From Omphiscola glabra (Eukaryota > Mollusca > Gastropoda > Lymnaeidae): a stretch of DNA of 64,000 nucleotides. The notes under the pieces are model-generated. The model searched no databases. It was not told the DNA's origin and saw only the letters and a program-made list of their open reading frames with translations. The number at the start of each line of letters is the position of its first letter. Position 1 is the first letter of the stretch. Shown piece by piece: positions 30,501 through 40,773 of the stretch. Location: NCBI GenBank assembly GCA_964017045.1, contig OZ024802.1, positions 26,600,293 through 26,664,292 on the forward strand, in the 5' to 3' direction. Made by a program: the position numbers and the translations under genes.

Positions 30501-33500
30501 AAAAATTTCCGAAGTCGAAGTTTTTCTCCTGCGAATGTATCCTTAATTTCGCCTTAGGGTACTGGTAAATGGTAAATAACCAATTATTCCGATTACAAAA
30601 ATCAGAATTTAAAACAGCAACGCATCTACCTTTTACAAACAGGTATGGCCTTCGTATGAAGGCGCTCAGCTACTATGGCCTCTACTACTACTATAAAGAT
30701 ATCGCGGGTAAGCAGTGAGACTATATTAATTAATTAATATTTTTTTAGATAGCCATACGAGACATAGGATCACACTAAAGTTGTCTAATCCACGTGCGAC
30801 CATTAAAAAAAAAATTCATGAATGTCGTCACGACAGCGTCTCTTGAACTTCGAACGATGCTAAATCTTTCATTGAGAACAGCAAAATATCCGTAGCATGC
30901 ATTTTTTTAATCAGTCTTCTGTTGTTTTAATTTTGGGTTTACATAAGTTAAGAATTTAGCACGTATTATTTCCGATACAGGCAGAGCAATGATTGGAACG
31001 ATGTGTCAACAAAACGGAAATAGTTCCTCCTTGGTTGAAGATTTGGGAAATTTTCAGAGTATCGAAATCGCCGCACATGAACTTGCCCATGGGTAAGAAC
31101 AGCAATATTCATGAACTTGCACTTTTGTAATATAATGTATTATGAGCTGTATGAAAAAAAATCTTAAAACGTGAAGGAATTGTGTACATATAAACATATT
31201 CTCTCTCATCTGAATTCTTGTTTTAAATCCTTCATACTAACTTCGCTTTTTATTTCATGATGGCAAATATTCCGGACAGCTTGTTGACCCACTTCCAGTC
31301 CACCTATCAAGCTCAAACTCGGCACATAGACTCGATGCCGATGATAAATCATTGTGTTAAATTTTCAGCACCCTTTCCAAACCACAGCCCAAAAAAATCA
31401 GTTTTCTCTGTTTTTCAAGGGGAAGATGAAGGACATTTGATGACACTTATGTCACGAAATAAAATTTCCAATACCTGCGCTAAAGGAAATTCTTATTTTT
31501 TTTATTTTTTTTTTTGGTGGAAAGTTCGTTTGCCGCATAATATTTTCTTTTTTTTTTAAACATAGTTGTTGAAATACATACGCGATATAAAAGCGGGTGG
31601 GTCATTAGAATATGGTTATAGTTCAGGGGCGTCAAGAAATGAGAGGTTTCACCAATTGGGATTCTTACAAAGTGTAAAGTGCGTTACTTGTCTGCATGTG
31701 TAGTCAAATTTTCAGCAACACCACCCCCCCCCCCCAGCCCCCAAATGGCTCGATAGTACATTTTATAAGAGATTTATAGGCGAACAATCTTGTTTGTATG
31801 TTTTTAGAGTCTGTAGGTTGCGCTCTATAAAGTTCCAAAAGTGGTAATTTCTAACAGCATATTCTTTTAATTACGTATTAAATGTGACAAAATATGTTTT
31901 TGATATAATTTATGAACAGAAAAGATAGACGAAACTTATTAAACAATTTAAATTTCTTGAGCGATTTTTTAATTTACTTCTAATGTTCCGCTAACGCCTT
32001 ATGTTACTGTAATGCTGTGCGTGTTTTGTTTGGTTTTTGTTTTTTTTTGTGTGTGCTAAAGTCATGATTTATTTTGTAAAGAGATAACGGGTTTTACGGT
32101 AATTTAAGCCAATGTTCTTTTTCGAGTATTGTAGTTAAGTGACAATTGTTGTGGCTGGATATTATGTTTGATTACGCGCGATGTGTGTTTTTGAGAGGTT
32201 AATTAGTTAGTGAACGCTCTTCCAGCGCTTGACTCGGTACTTTCATGCTTATTGTGACGTATTGTCTAGTCTGCTGTGTGACGTACGTTTCAGTCGTGTG
32301 GCAGTCGTGACTGGAACTCTGTGGGAGAAGGTTGTGTTTTATTTCTCTGTGGTGGCGAGCTGCGCAATACATGTGTTTATGGAATTAACAGTCTGCGAAT
32401 TTACACCATATATTAAAGTTGTAATCTGTATGGGAAAAGTGCTTTAGTTGATCCAGTGCTAGTACGACGCATTAACAAACGTGTGAAAGAACTGGATGGA
32501 TTAACCAATCCAGTAGAAACTGGGAGTTTGACACTCTAACATTCCGTCCCCCAGCTTGTCAGCACGGCACGATGGAGACGACAACACGTGCAGCTCCTAT
32601 TCAAACTATATCATGGCACCGGCGACGTCATCAGCTGCCGACCGAGAAAACATAAACCCCTGGAGGTTCTCAAACTGTACATTACAGTACTTCGGCAACT
32701 TATTTCAACAGCTCCTCCAAACAAGGTAAGCTGTGACCCAAGTTATTGATTTTTCTTTAAAAAATATCAGTAAGTCCTTTTTTTTATATATTTCGGATGT
32801 GCGTATTTTGTCACAAAAGTAAATATACAAACAGACACATACACAGATGCAGACACAGATGCAGACACACAATCAATAGATGAAACGTGTTAACAGATAC
32901 AGGGCCATCCTAAGGTTGAGGGGAGGGGGGCAAGGCGCATTCGCTCCTGGGACCAACATTAAGTGTGATGACAAAATTGACTCTGGATAGCACTTTAATA
33001 GAGAATTAAATGATATTCAATATCCTTCACAAACACATCGGGAGGACAATTTTGATTCTTACTGGTCCGCATCAGGTAGCACTTTTCTGTATTTATTGAG
33101 GCGTGCCATCCTCACGTTTTGCATCGGGTGCCGTTTGTTCTGGGCACGCCCCTGCTCGGATACACAAAATAATGATTTCAAAAGTTCTAGAAAGTTCAAG
33201 AGTCATCTAAAACATTCTTTAAAATTGAGGAAAGTATTGGGAACACTTTAGGTGGAAATGTAAAAGTACCTTTCCCTTCTATAATATTTAACCAGTTTTC
33301 TAGAGACTTCGATAACTTACTGAGACATCGCCACAAATCCAATTGGTTTAATCTTACCTAACGCGGCATCCCAGGCAGCGCATAAGGATTAGGGTTAGGG
33401 GGTGGGATTGAAAAATCAGAGGCACCGCCCAGAAACAACCATAAACAAGTCACAGATCACGACATTGAGCCATTGTGTGTGGGGGAGGGGGGACTGGTGG

Positions 33501-36500
33501 ATAGTGATGGGGATTTGGGGGGGGGGCGGTTTTGGTGCATTACAAAACCAAGTGGCTTGGCCACTGGTCACTTGCAATCTGAGGCACCATCTACATAATT
33601 TGATGTGTCATTATTAAACGACCCCTTCCCCCAAAGAAAGTGTACGGCCCCAAAGTGCCGGCATTGCACCCTAGCCCCAGAGACAATTTTTACGCTAAAT
33701 TCGGTTACGCTAGATCGAACAGAGATTTTTTGCACAACGCAGTTCAACATAATATGGACTTCGGGATCATGCCGTGCAAATCACGTTCTCTCAAGATTAG
33801 AATCAACAGACATCGCAGATTAAGAAACCATTAAACGTGCGCTTTTATCTGTAAATGTGTTTCGATATTATTAGGGACGGTGCATCGTGCCTGACTGGTC
33901 AATTACCAAAGAGATCAAGCATTCCTGACGCTTATGACGGTCTCCCTGGTCTGAAGTATCCAGCACACGCTCAGTGCAGGATGTGGCATGGGAACGAGTC
34001 TACTGTATGTTATGTAAGTCCACATGTCTTATGGATGTATGCAGACTTTGTGTGCAGTAAGTTCCATAAGTTTTACGGAGGCATTTATGCTTTATTTGAA
34101 AGAACTTCCTTTATTGTATCTGTGTCTGTCTGCATACAACTCACAAATCGCTAAGGGGCCATAACAACTATCGATCGCTTTTTGCTTCACGCACAGCCAC
34201 TCCAGATGGTTGGTTAGTAATGAAATATGGTAATAAGGGGAGAGACTGCAATCAGGTGGGCAAAAATGCAAATGGTTCAAAGAAATTGTGGTCAAACCTG
34301 AAAAGAGGAACGCAACGAGCACGTCGGCAGGAAGCCTTCGTCAGCAAACAGAAAAAAACAAAAACAAATTACATTTTTAAAATACAACTTAGCTGAGCAG
34401 TAGTATCCAATGCAAAGACCTACATTCGATATAATGTATTCTTTTATTCCATCGATTAAGCGGGTATACTCTTGAGCACCTTGTGATGGATTTAACCTTT
34501 TAAAATATTTCATTTCAAAGTGTGAAGAGCCTCATGACACAGTGAACGCATCCCACTGTAACAAAATCATTTTCTCAAAAGATAGCGCTATAGTGTTATG
34601 TACACTGTACGCATTTGTAGTCGTCTAAAGATCATAAACGCTACAGTTGAAAGGAAAATTTTCAAAGTTGAAGCTAAAGAAAACAATGTCCTCTATCTTC
34701 CATGGCGCAAAATCCCAACTGAAACCACTGGCCACTGAGTAACCCACCCGAAGACTCGCGATTTGTCTTGGAAGCTTTTTTCCAATAGCATTTCGATTAA
34801 TATCAATGTTCGACATTTTCGGGAATAGGTCTCACACAGCTAATTTGGCATGCTTGTCTGCGTACTGATTACTATGTAGACCGGGAAGGGGGGGGGGGAA
34901 GGGGGGTGGGGGGTTGAATCAACTGAGAGATGAATTTATCTTCCAAAAACATACATACTTTATTTAAATACATACTTTATTTACATACATACTTTATTTA
35001 CACTTATACTTTATTGAAATACATACTTTATTTTACATACATACTTTATTTACATACATACTTTATTTACACTTATACTTTATTGAAATACATACTTTAT
35101 TTACATACATACTTTATTTACATACATACTTTATTTACATACATACTTTATTTACACTTATACTTTATTGAAATACATACTTTATTTTACATACATACTT
35201 TATTTACATACATACTTTATTTACACTTATACTTTATTGAAATACATACTTTATTTACATACATACTTTATTTACATACATACTTTATTTAATACATACT
35301 TTATCTAAGTAAATATAATTTGACGCTAGAGTAAATAAATGTTTGTAGATGAATTGTAGAAGATCGACGTGACCTAATTGTTGTTTACAATAAACTGATA
35401 TGGTAGTTACTATGTACATTTTCCTAAGAAGTTTGAAAAATTAAGAGAGCGCGAAGAAATTGAAAATATTACATTTTTTTCGGTCGTCATAGCTTACATA
35501 ATAGCTGACACGAAATTAACGACATGGGTCTGAAAATAATCGATCATTTGCGACAAATTGGGGGGTGGGGGAGGAGGGGGAGTGTTGGGTGCTGTTTTTA
35601 AACTGACTAAATCTAACAATGGTGGTATTATTTAATATAATAAAGTACCGGAACAACACCCTGGTAGGGCAAGGCAAGACAATCGCTATTGCTTTCAAGC
35701 AACTATATATATATATATATTTTTTTAATTGATACAACTTTCCCGCATATGTCTTTCAGGGTAAAGTAAATGATCCACGTTTTTTCACCACTTCAAGTCT
35801 GTGCAGGACGATCTGGTGCAAATATCAATGGAGTTCATCCTTGTGCGATTCCAAAATACCATTACCTGGCACACCGTGTGAAGATGGGAAGGTACTGTAT
35901 CCCTCTATCTCACATAAGACATGTGGTTTACAATATTGCGTAAAAGGGGAGCTCTCCCCCCCCCCACACACACACAAATTCAAAATTTTAAAATATTGAT
36001 CATAAATACAAAGGTGCTTCCAAAATGAATCAGCGACATTTGTTTCTCCCAATCATAGCGATCATGTTTCTCCTAGTCACACTCATCATATTTTTCTCAA
36101 ACCTAGCTGTCATATTTCTTCTACTCACGGCCACCATATTTCTTCCAATCAAAATCACCATATTTCTTCCAGTCCTAGCTTTCATATTTCTCCCATTAAT
36201 TGCCATCAGATTGGTCCCAGTAATTGCCGTCATATCATTTCCACACACACAATTCGCCCAGTCACAGCCGTCATAATTCTCCCTGTCCCGGCCACCTTAC
36301 TTCTCCCAGTACCAGCCCTCTTGTTTCACCCAGCCACAGACGTCATATTTGTCCCACTTCTTGTTATATATTATATTATACCAAACGACTTAATGCCAGA
36401 GTATGGTAATATTAAATAGTGTTTAGTTTGAACATGTACCACTTGAATGACAAAGCAAAGCTGAAGGCGTCCTCTCTCTATCACTTCTCTCTTTCTCTCT

Positions 36501-38931
36501 CCAACCAGCTGTGTCTACGTGGTGAATGTGTCCAACACCCGAAGGCCCCAAAAAGTAAGTGTTTTGAATGAGGGCCAAATTTTTAAACAAGGACCGTGTT
36601 TAAGTTATACAAGTAGAGATACACCTTTTAAAGAAATAAGAAAACTTTGTTCTTATCTCAGTAAATATACATTAGGTCGTATGTATTTATTATTATTCGT
36701 CTAAGCTCTTTGGCTCTTCTTAACCAGTTGGTCATTTTTTTAAAAACTTCCTCCATCTCATGACATCAATTTGCTTCTTCGTATTTCCGTTTCGTTCTCA
36801 ACATTGTAGTGGTGTGCTTGTACGGAGATGTACCCACTTTTAACTGCTCTAAAGAAGTGAGATCCAATCCAAGTCTCTGCTCCTCGACGCTCTTTAAGCG
36901 TTACTGCTGTGAAAGTTGCTTGGCTCATCACAAAGAGTTAGAGGGTAAGGACTGCCCCAATTTAACTACGTGGACGGCAACCAGCCGGGTCCCTTTAATG
37001 ATATAATTCTTTAACTTGGCACTTTCTTCTTTCAGTAAAAATTCTTACTAAAATTTGATCACTGACACTAAGTCGTAACAATACTCTCACCTACAAATGC
37101 TTATAGTCAAATGCAGGCATTTTCTGGGTACTGGGTCTAGATATTCTTTTTCACCATACCCGTTGGATCCCTATCTTTTAGTTATAAGGCAAGAAAATGT
37201 GAAATATCTTCCACCCAAAATTTTTTACCGGAAATTTGTTTGAAAGAAATTTCGTCGACGGAAAATTGATCGACGGAAATTCGATCGAACGGAAATTTTG
37301 TCGAATCTTTTTTTTTCATTTCATACGTTAAAATTTTCGTCAAATTTCTTTTTTAACGCACTGTACTATATGGTAAAACGAAATTGTGCGTTCACCTCAC
37401 TAATATCAATGCTCTTATCGAGTAGAAGAGTATAGTCAAGTAAGTCTTAACCCTGAACGTCAAGCCTTAAACATACCGTGGTTTTCTTTCCACTTAGGCG
37501 CTATCGATGTTAACCATGAAAAATCAGCTCGCTTTAGGGATACAGTATAGAGACCAGTAGGCTCGTATTCAATGCGCAATAAAGTTACATTCATTTAAAA
37601 CAGCAAAACATATGTTCGTATTAGGTCACAGCAGAGACCAACTAATCCGCATGCGATTTAACCTTTACCAATCAGTTCGTATTCGGTTACATTAGAAACA
37701 AATACATTCGTATTCGGTTACATTAAAGTATAATCAGTTCGTATTCGTTCTTCACCTAATACCAATTAGCTCAGTTCGAAGGGTTGAACAATATGGGTCG
37801 CTATCTTCTTAATACCTGGAATTTAATTCAATCTCCTTATATTTTTTGTCCAATGAGTTTTAACATAACGTATGTCTTTTCTCAGTTGCCCAAACATCGG
37901 AGAGTGCAACGGTACCAACAAATAGGGAAAAATGGATCATTGTCATCGCCAACGTTGAGGGTGCCTGTATTTTTATTCTCGTGCTGGCTCAAATCGGTTG
38001 CTGTCTTAAGTTCAAAGGTGAGTTCAAAGTCTTAAGTTCAATGGTGAGATCAAAGTCTTCAGTTCAAATGTGAGTTCAAAGTCTTAAGTTCAAGGGTGAG
38101 ATCAAAGTCTTAAGTTCAAAGGTTAGTTCAAAGTCTTAAGTTCAAAGGTGAGTTCAAAGTCTTAAGTTCAAAGGTTAGTTCAAAGTCTTAAGTTCAAAGG
38201 TTAGTTCAAAGTCTTAAGTTCAAAGGTTAGTTCAAAGTCTTAAGTTCAAATGTTAGTTCAAAGTCTTAAGTTCAAAGGTGAGTTCAAAGTCTTAAGTTCA
38301 AAGGTTAGTTCAAAGTCTTAAGTTTAAAGGTTAGTTCAAAGTCTTACGTTCAAAGGTGAGTTCAAAGTCTTAAGTTTAAAGGTGAGTTCAAAGTCTTAAG
38401 TTCAAAGGTGAGTTCAAAGTCTTAAGTTCAAAGGTGAGTTCAAAGTCTTAAGTTCAAAGGTGAGCTCACATCTGGGAAAACTATATAAGCAATGTACTGC
38501 CGGCTCCCCAAATTTGTTTGGCCGTAACAGTATAAGGGTGACATGTGCCATGGATGAGGTTAAACTAAACTTCCGGATTCGACTGTATCCCAAGGTCGGC
38601 AGTATTTAGGAAGTCGCGCGTCTTTACTGTACGTCAGGCTCACGAAATTTATAAAAATGGAGTGAGAGATGTGACAAACGTGTGAAGACGTGTAATCGCG
38701 GGTTCTTAACCACTTTCACCAAGATATGGGTATATCGCTGTCACTCACTAGTGTGCTTTATCCTCACGTGGATAAAATCCAAATATCATGATGTTACAGT
38801 ATGCATCTAACCTATATCCTCAGTGTTAATGAGTTTTTCAATTGTTTCTTTTCTTCCCTTATTTTCCTCCAGCTATGAAACGAAAGTACAAGTCAGTATC
38901 ACTGTCAGAAAAATTGCCGTCGGCTTTATAG
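23991..38931 (+). CDS. Gene B: membrane-anchored ADAMTS/MIG-17-like metalloprotease
   Basis: Complete 16-exon model, 1932 nt, 643 aa. Exons 23991-24048, 24828-25030, 25565-25657, 26547-26706, 28216-28415, 28837-28914, 29381-29529, 30643-30707, 30981-31092, 32555-32725, 33875-34013, 35760-35891, 36509-36554, 36810-36944, 37886-38017, 38873-38931. Residues 1-19 signal peptide; 20-193 prodomain ending in a furin-type RRSRR (189-193), with a second RVRR in exon 4; catalytic domain from about 198 (YYIDIAAVVDYKSY); HELAHGLSARHD 368-379; Met-turn Met 393; disintegrin-like/Cys-rich about 430-535; PLAC-like 536-580; transmembrane about 596-617; short basic tail. An in-frame ATG at 23955 could add 12 residues. 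No thrombospondin repeat is present. Role inferred: cell-surface protease processing extracellular proteins. Substrate unknown. Confidence 0.87.
24340..24740 (+). repeat. Dispersed repeat with (CTGG)n core
   Basis: The cttcgcttttgttygtggctgg region, a long ggctggctgactgg array (24365-24570), then caatgccgatgacaac...caaattttc. Related copies at about 31225-31560 and 51795-52010 lie in introns of B and C. Confidence 0.75.
24828..25030 (+). CDS. Gene B exon 2: prodomain
   Basis: 203 nt. VELTYSCDEVLGRMPGHVNL...TMTTGQDGSLQYKKEALVDDQ aligns with gene C exon 2. The donor at 25031 is the first of a repeated series. Confidence 0.82.
25020..25170 (+). repeat. 44-bp array spanning the exon 2 donor of gene B
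   Basis: Exon end gatcag plus intron start is repeated. Donors gtgagc 25031, gtgagt 25075 and gtgagt 25119, with a fourth decayed to atgagc near 25163. Each unit also holds aaggtatgtc-like sequence. Confidence 0.85.
25565..25657 (+). CDS. Gene B exon 3: prodomain
   Basis: 93 nt, phase 0 to 0. NTAFYQDGTNAGVFKVVR...RPHLQF, donor gtacgt. It matches gene C exon 3 in length and in the AYYQD/RPELQF pattern. Confidence 0.82.
26285..26445 (+). repeat. 10-bp array (acaaggtaac / acgaggtaac)
   Basis: About 14 short units containing ggtaac in intron 3 of gene B. Confidence 0.85.
26547..26706 (+). CDS. Gene B exon 4: prodomain with basic sites
   Basis: 160 nt. EGRFILGNLTYALEAKTRVR then RDVTSS, and a basic RLRKQARRRQ. 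RVRR is a potential proprotein-convertase site. Confidence 0.82.
26925..27095 (+). repeat. 14-bp array (catttcatttctag)
   Basis: About 11 units in intron 4 of gene B. Confidence 0.9.
27196..27361. mobile_element. hAT-like MITE, 166 bp
   Basis: Termini cagcggtcggaaaact and (inverted) cagtggtcagcaaatgg. Flanks gtctatat and gtcaatgt resemble an 8-bp duplication with two mismatches. Confidence 0.7.
28028..28097. mobile_element. Miniature inverted-repeat element, about 70 bp
   Basis: Termini tagagaccgaccgaa and (inverted) tagagaccgaacgaa enclose a cggtttcggc core. The motif tcatcac flanks both sides, suggesting a target duplication. Confidence 0.6.
28216..28415 (+). CDS. Gene B exon 5: furin site and start of catalytic domain
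   Basis: 200 nt. The prodomain end VRRSRR is followed by YYIDIAAVVDYKSYSIFL, the first strand of an M12B domain, and EYYSYVIAG. The donor is gtgagt. Confidence 0.87.
28837..28914 (+). CDS. Gene B exon 6: catalytic domain
   Basis: 78 nt. VDLLYQGITSTNYRIRVRLI then KVIVAE, the beta-strand after the first helix of M12B domains. It matches C exon 6 in length. Confidence 0.85.
29381..29529 (+). CDS. Gene B exon 7: catalytic domain
   Basis: 149 nt. DAFRAFLVGSGRVLVGPHDH then AMLFTG, equivalent to the xHDxAxLxT region of reprolysins. Confidence 0.87.
29650..29880. repeat. Dispersed repeat, copy 2
   Basis: Matches 12825-13010 (shared taaaataaactaccacaaa and tatcaaatgaaagata). It is an unclassified interspersed repeat in introns of A and B. 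Confidence 0.7.
30643..30707 (+). CDS. Gene B exon 8: catalytic domain
   Basis: 65 nt. YGLRMKALSYYGLYYYYKDI then AG, donor gtaagc. Confidence 0.8.
30981..31092 (+). CDS. Gene B exon 9: zinc-binding HELAH
   Basis: 112 nt ending IEIAAHELAH plus two bases. The intron contains one further catgaacttgc about 30 bases after the donor, a trace of the duplication that became an array in gene A. Confidence 0.9.
32555..32725 (+). CDS. Gene B exon 10: third Zn ligand and Met-turn
   Basis: 171 nt. LSARHDGDDNTCSSYSNYIM, then ADAMTS-like NPWRFSNCTLQYF. The donor is gtaagc. Confidence 0.9.
33875..34013 (+). CDS. Gene B exon 11: disintegrin-like module
   Basis: 139 nt. DGASCLTGQLPKRSSIPDAY then DGLPGLKYPAHAQCRM. 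It is nearly identical to A exon 11. Confidence 0.9.
34940..35305 (+). repeat. 17-bp array (catacatactttattta)
   Basis: About 21 units with cacttata and gaaataca variants, intron 11 of gene B. Confidence 0.92.
35760..35891 (+). CDS. Gene B exon 12: disintegrin-like module
   Basis: 132 nt. SSLCRTIWCKYQWSSSLCDS then IPLPGTPCEDGK. Confidence 0.9.
36035..36365 (+). repeat. Degenerate 27-bp array, intron 12 of gene B
   Basis: About a dozen diverged units of catatttctcccagtc type. It is followed by one unit of the 25-bp repeat that is an array in gene A. Confidence 0.75.
36509..36554 (+). CDS. Gene B exon 13: LCLRGECV
   Basis: 46 nt. LCLRGECVQHPKAPK, donor gtaagt. Confidence 0.87.
36810..36944 (+). 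CDS. Gene B exon 14: PLAC-like module
   Basis: 135 nt. CLYGDVPTFNCSKEVRSNPS then LCSSTLFKRYCCESC. The donor gtaagg is at 36945. Read-through would add 19 codons to a stop, homologous to one unit of the gene A array. Confidence 0.87.
37886..38017 (+). CDS. Gene B exon 15: transmembrane helix
   Basis: 132 nt. KWIIVIANVEGACIFILVLA then QIGCCLKFK. The intramembrane Glu is conserved with gene A. The donor at 38018 opens a 26-bp array. Confidence 0.87.
38011..38470 (+). repeat. 26-bp array repeating the exon 15 donor of gene B
   Basis: The unit gtgagttcaaagtcttaag plus ttcaaag recurs with period 26 from 38018 to 38460, giving about 18 GTGAG/GTTAG donors each preceded by ttcaaag. After the last unit the sequence matches gene A intron 15 from its first base (gtgaggtcaaatctggg). 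Confidence 0.95.
38873..38931 (+). CDS. Gene B exon 16: cytoplasmic tail and stop
   Basis: AMKRKYKSVSLSEKLPSAL then TAG. A candidate AATAAA lies at 39112-39117. Confidence 0.83.
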
Positions 38932-40738
38932 TAGGCTTGCACGTGTGTGGTCGTGTATATGGTGTAGAGCTAAAAAAATACACAAAAACATGAGTGAAAA
39001 TTTGATTTGTTGCTCAATGGGGAAATTAGAAAACCAGATAGAATGGAAACCACAAGAAAATGCAAAATGTAGACACAGGCGTGATAAGATAAATCAAACA
39101 TTATTTAAATCAATAAAAGTATCTTATCTAATCTTACAAATTTGCAATTACTCCTATGAAAGCGTGTTCATTAGTTTCGAGTGCATCTTATTATGCAGTG
39201 ATCAATTCGTTTTTTTGTTTTTTGTCTACAGTTGAAATAATTTTATGTATGACTTTTATCATTAGTTATTAATTAATGTTTGGTAATGGCACGAGGACAT
39301 GACAGTTTTTGCTTATCTTTATAAAAACTCAGTCGTTGAAGCACCAGTTATTTGATGGATTGTTTGATGAATTAGTCGAATGATGATTCGGTTGTTTGAT
39401 GAGTTAGAAGAATGATGACTCGGTTGTTTGATGAGTTTGTCGAAATGTGATTTATTTGAATGATTATTTGCGCAAGCAGAAAATAAATGACAAATCGCGT
39501 AAATTAAGTTATATGCCAAAGAAGGAGTTCACTATTTTGTCAGCAAGTCAACTTATTATTGTTTATAAAGTCAAATTTATCATAATTTTATCAGTTCAAC
39601 TTAATCATTGTTTTATCATGTCAACTTAATAACAACTTTATCATGTCAACTTAATAACAACTTTATCATGTCAACTTAATAACAACTTTATCATGTCAAC
39701 TTAATAACAACTTTGTCATGTCAAATGAATCATTATTTTATCAAGTCAAATTATTACCATTATTTAAATAAATAAATAAATTCCAAATAACTCATTAGCT
39801 TGTTCACTTCTTGATTTGTTACACGCATGTGAATGAAGAAAAAAGACATTATGTTAAAAATTCAATCGATGGCCTCCAGTTGCGAACATATCGTAATATC
39901 TATTGGTGCGGCATCCCAGTGGAAAAATCCACTTGTTCTTGGGTCAGTTAGCAGTATTTTAACACATTTTCTTTAAAAAAAAATTATTTTCCACCCTTAT
40001 TTTCCACAATTATTATTGTCCACCCTTGTGGTGGCGCGGTGGTTCCAGAAACTGTGCCGCAAGCCATTGAATTTAAGAGCCTGATCAAAACAAAAAGAAA
40101 ACATGATTTATAATAATTATTATTGGGGCACCACGCCATAGAAAACTACCAATAATAATAATAACAATAATAATTATTATAAAATTATATGTTGTATGGT
40201 TAAGATATAAGATTATTTTCAATAAAGAATTGGACTTGTTTTGTAGTAAACCACATTAGTTAGGATTGACGAATAACGTTGCTGTCATTAACTGGTAACA
40301 ATAAAAATATTTGCCTCTGTAAGCTTTTAATTCAAATGAAGGGAAAAAAAATGTAAGTAAAATTACTGTATATATATATAAATAAAGTACATATATATAT
40401 TATTTAGATATAGATTTATACATGTATTTATATATAAGCATTTAAATATATATGTATATAAACATTTAGATATATATTTATTTATTTATATATGAACATA
40501 ACATTTAATAACTCATAAGCCCTTTTATTTCGTGATTAGAGTATTCTTGAATGCAAATATAGTTTTAAATAAAATTAAAGTATTTCCATTGGGTTTTTTT
40601 TTCTATCATCAATTTTAGCCTTTTATTTTTTACGTCTACGACTATCTCACTGAATTGTTCATTGATTTAAAAATATGCATGTGCTATTTATATTCTTGGT
40701 CAATCCGTATGTAATTAATAATCATAAATGCACGTGAA

Positions 40739-40773
<35 letters not shown>

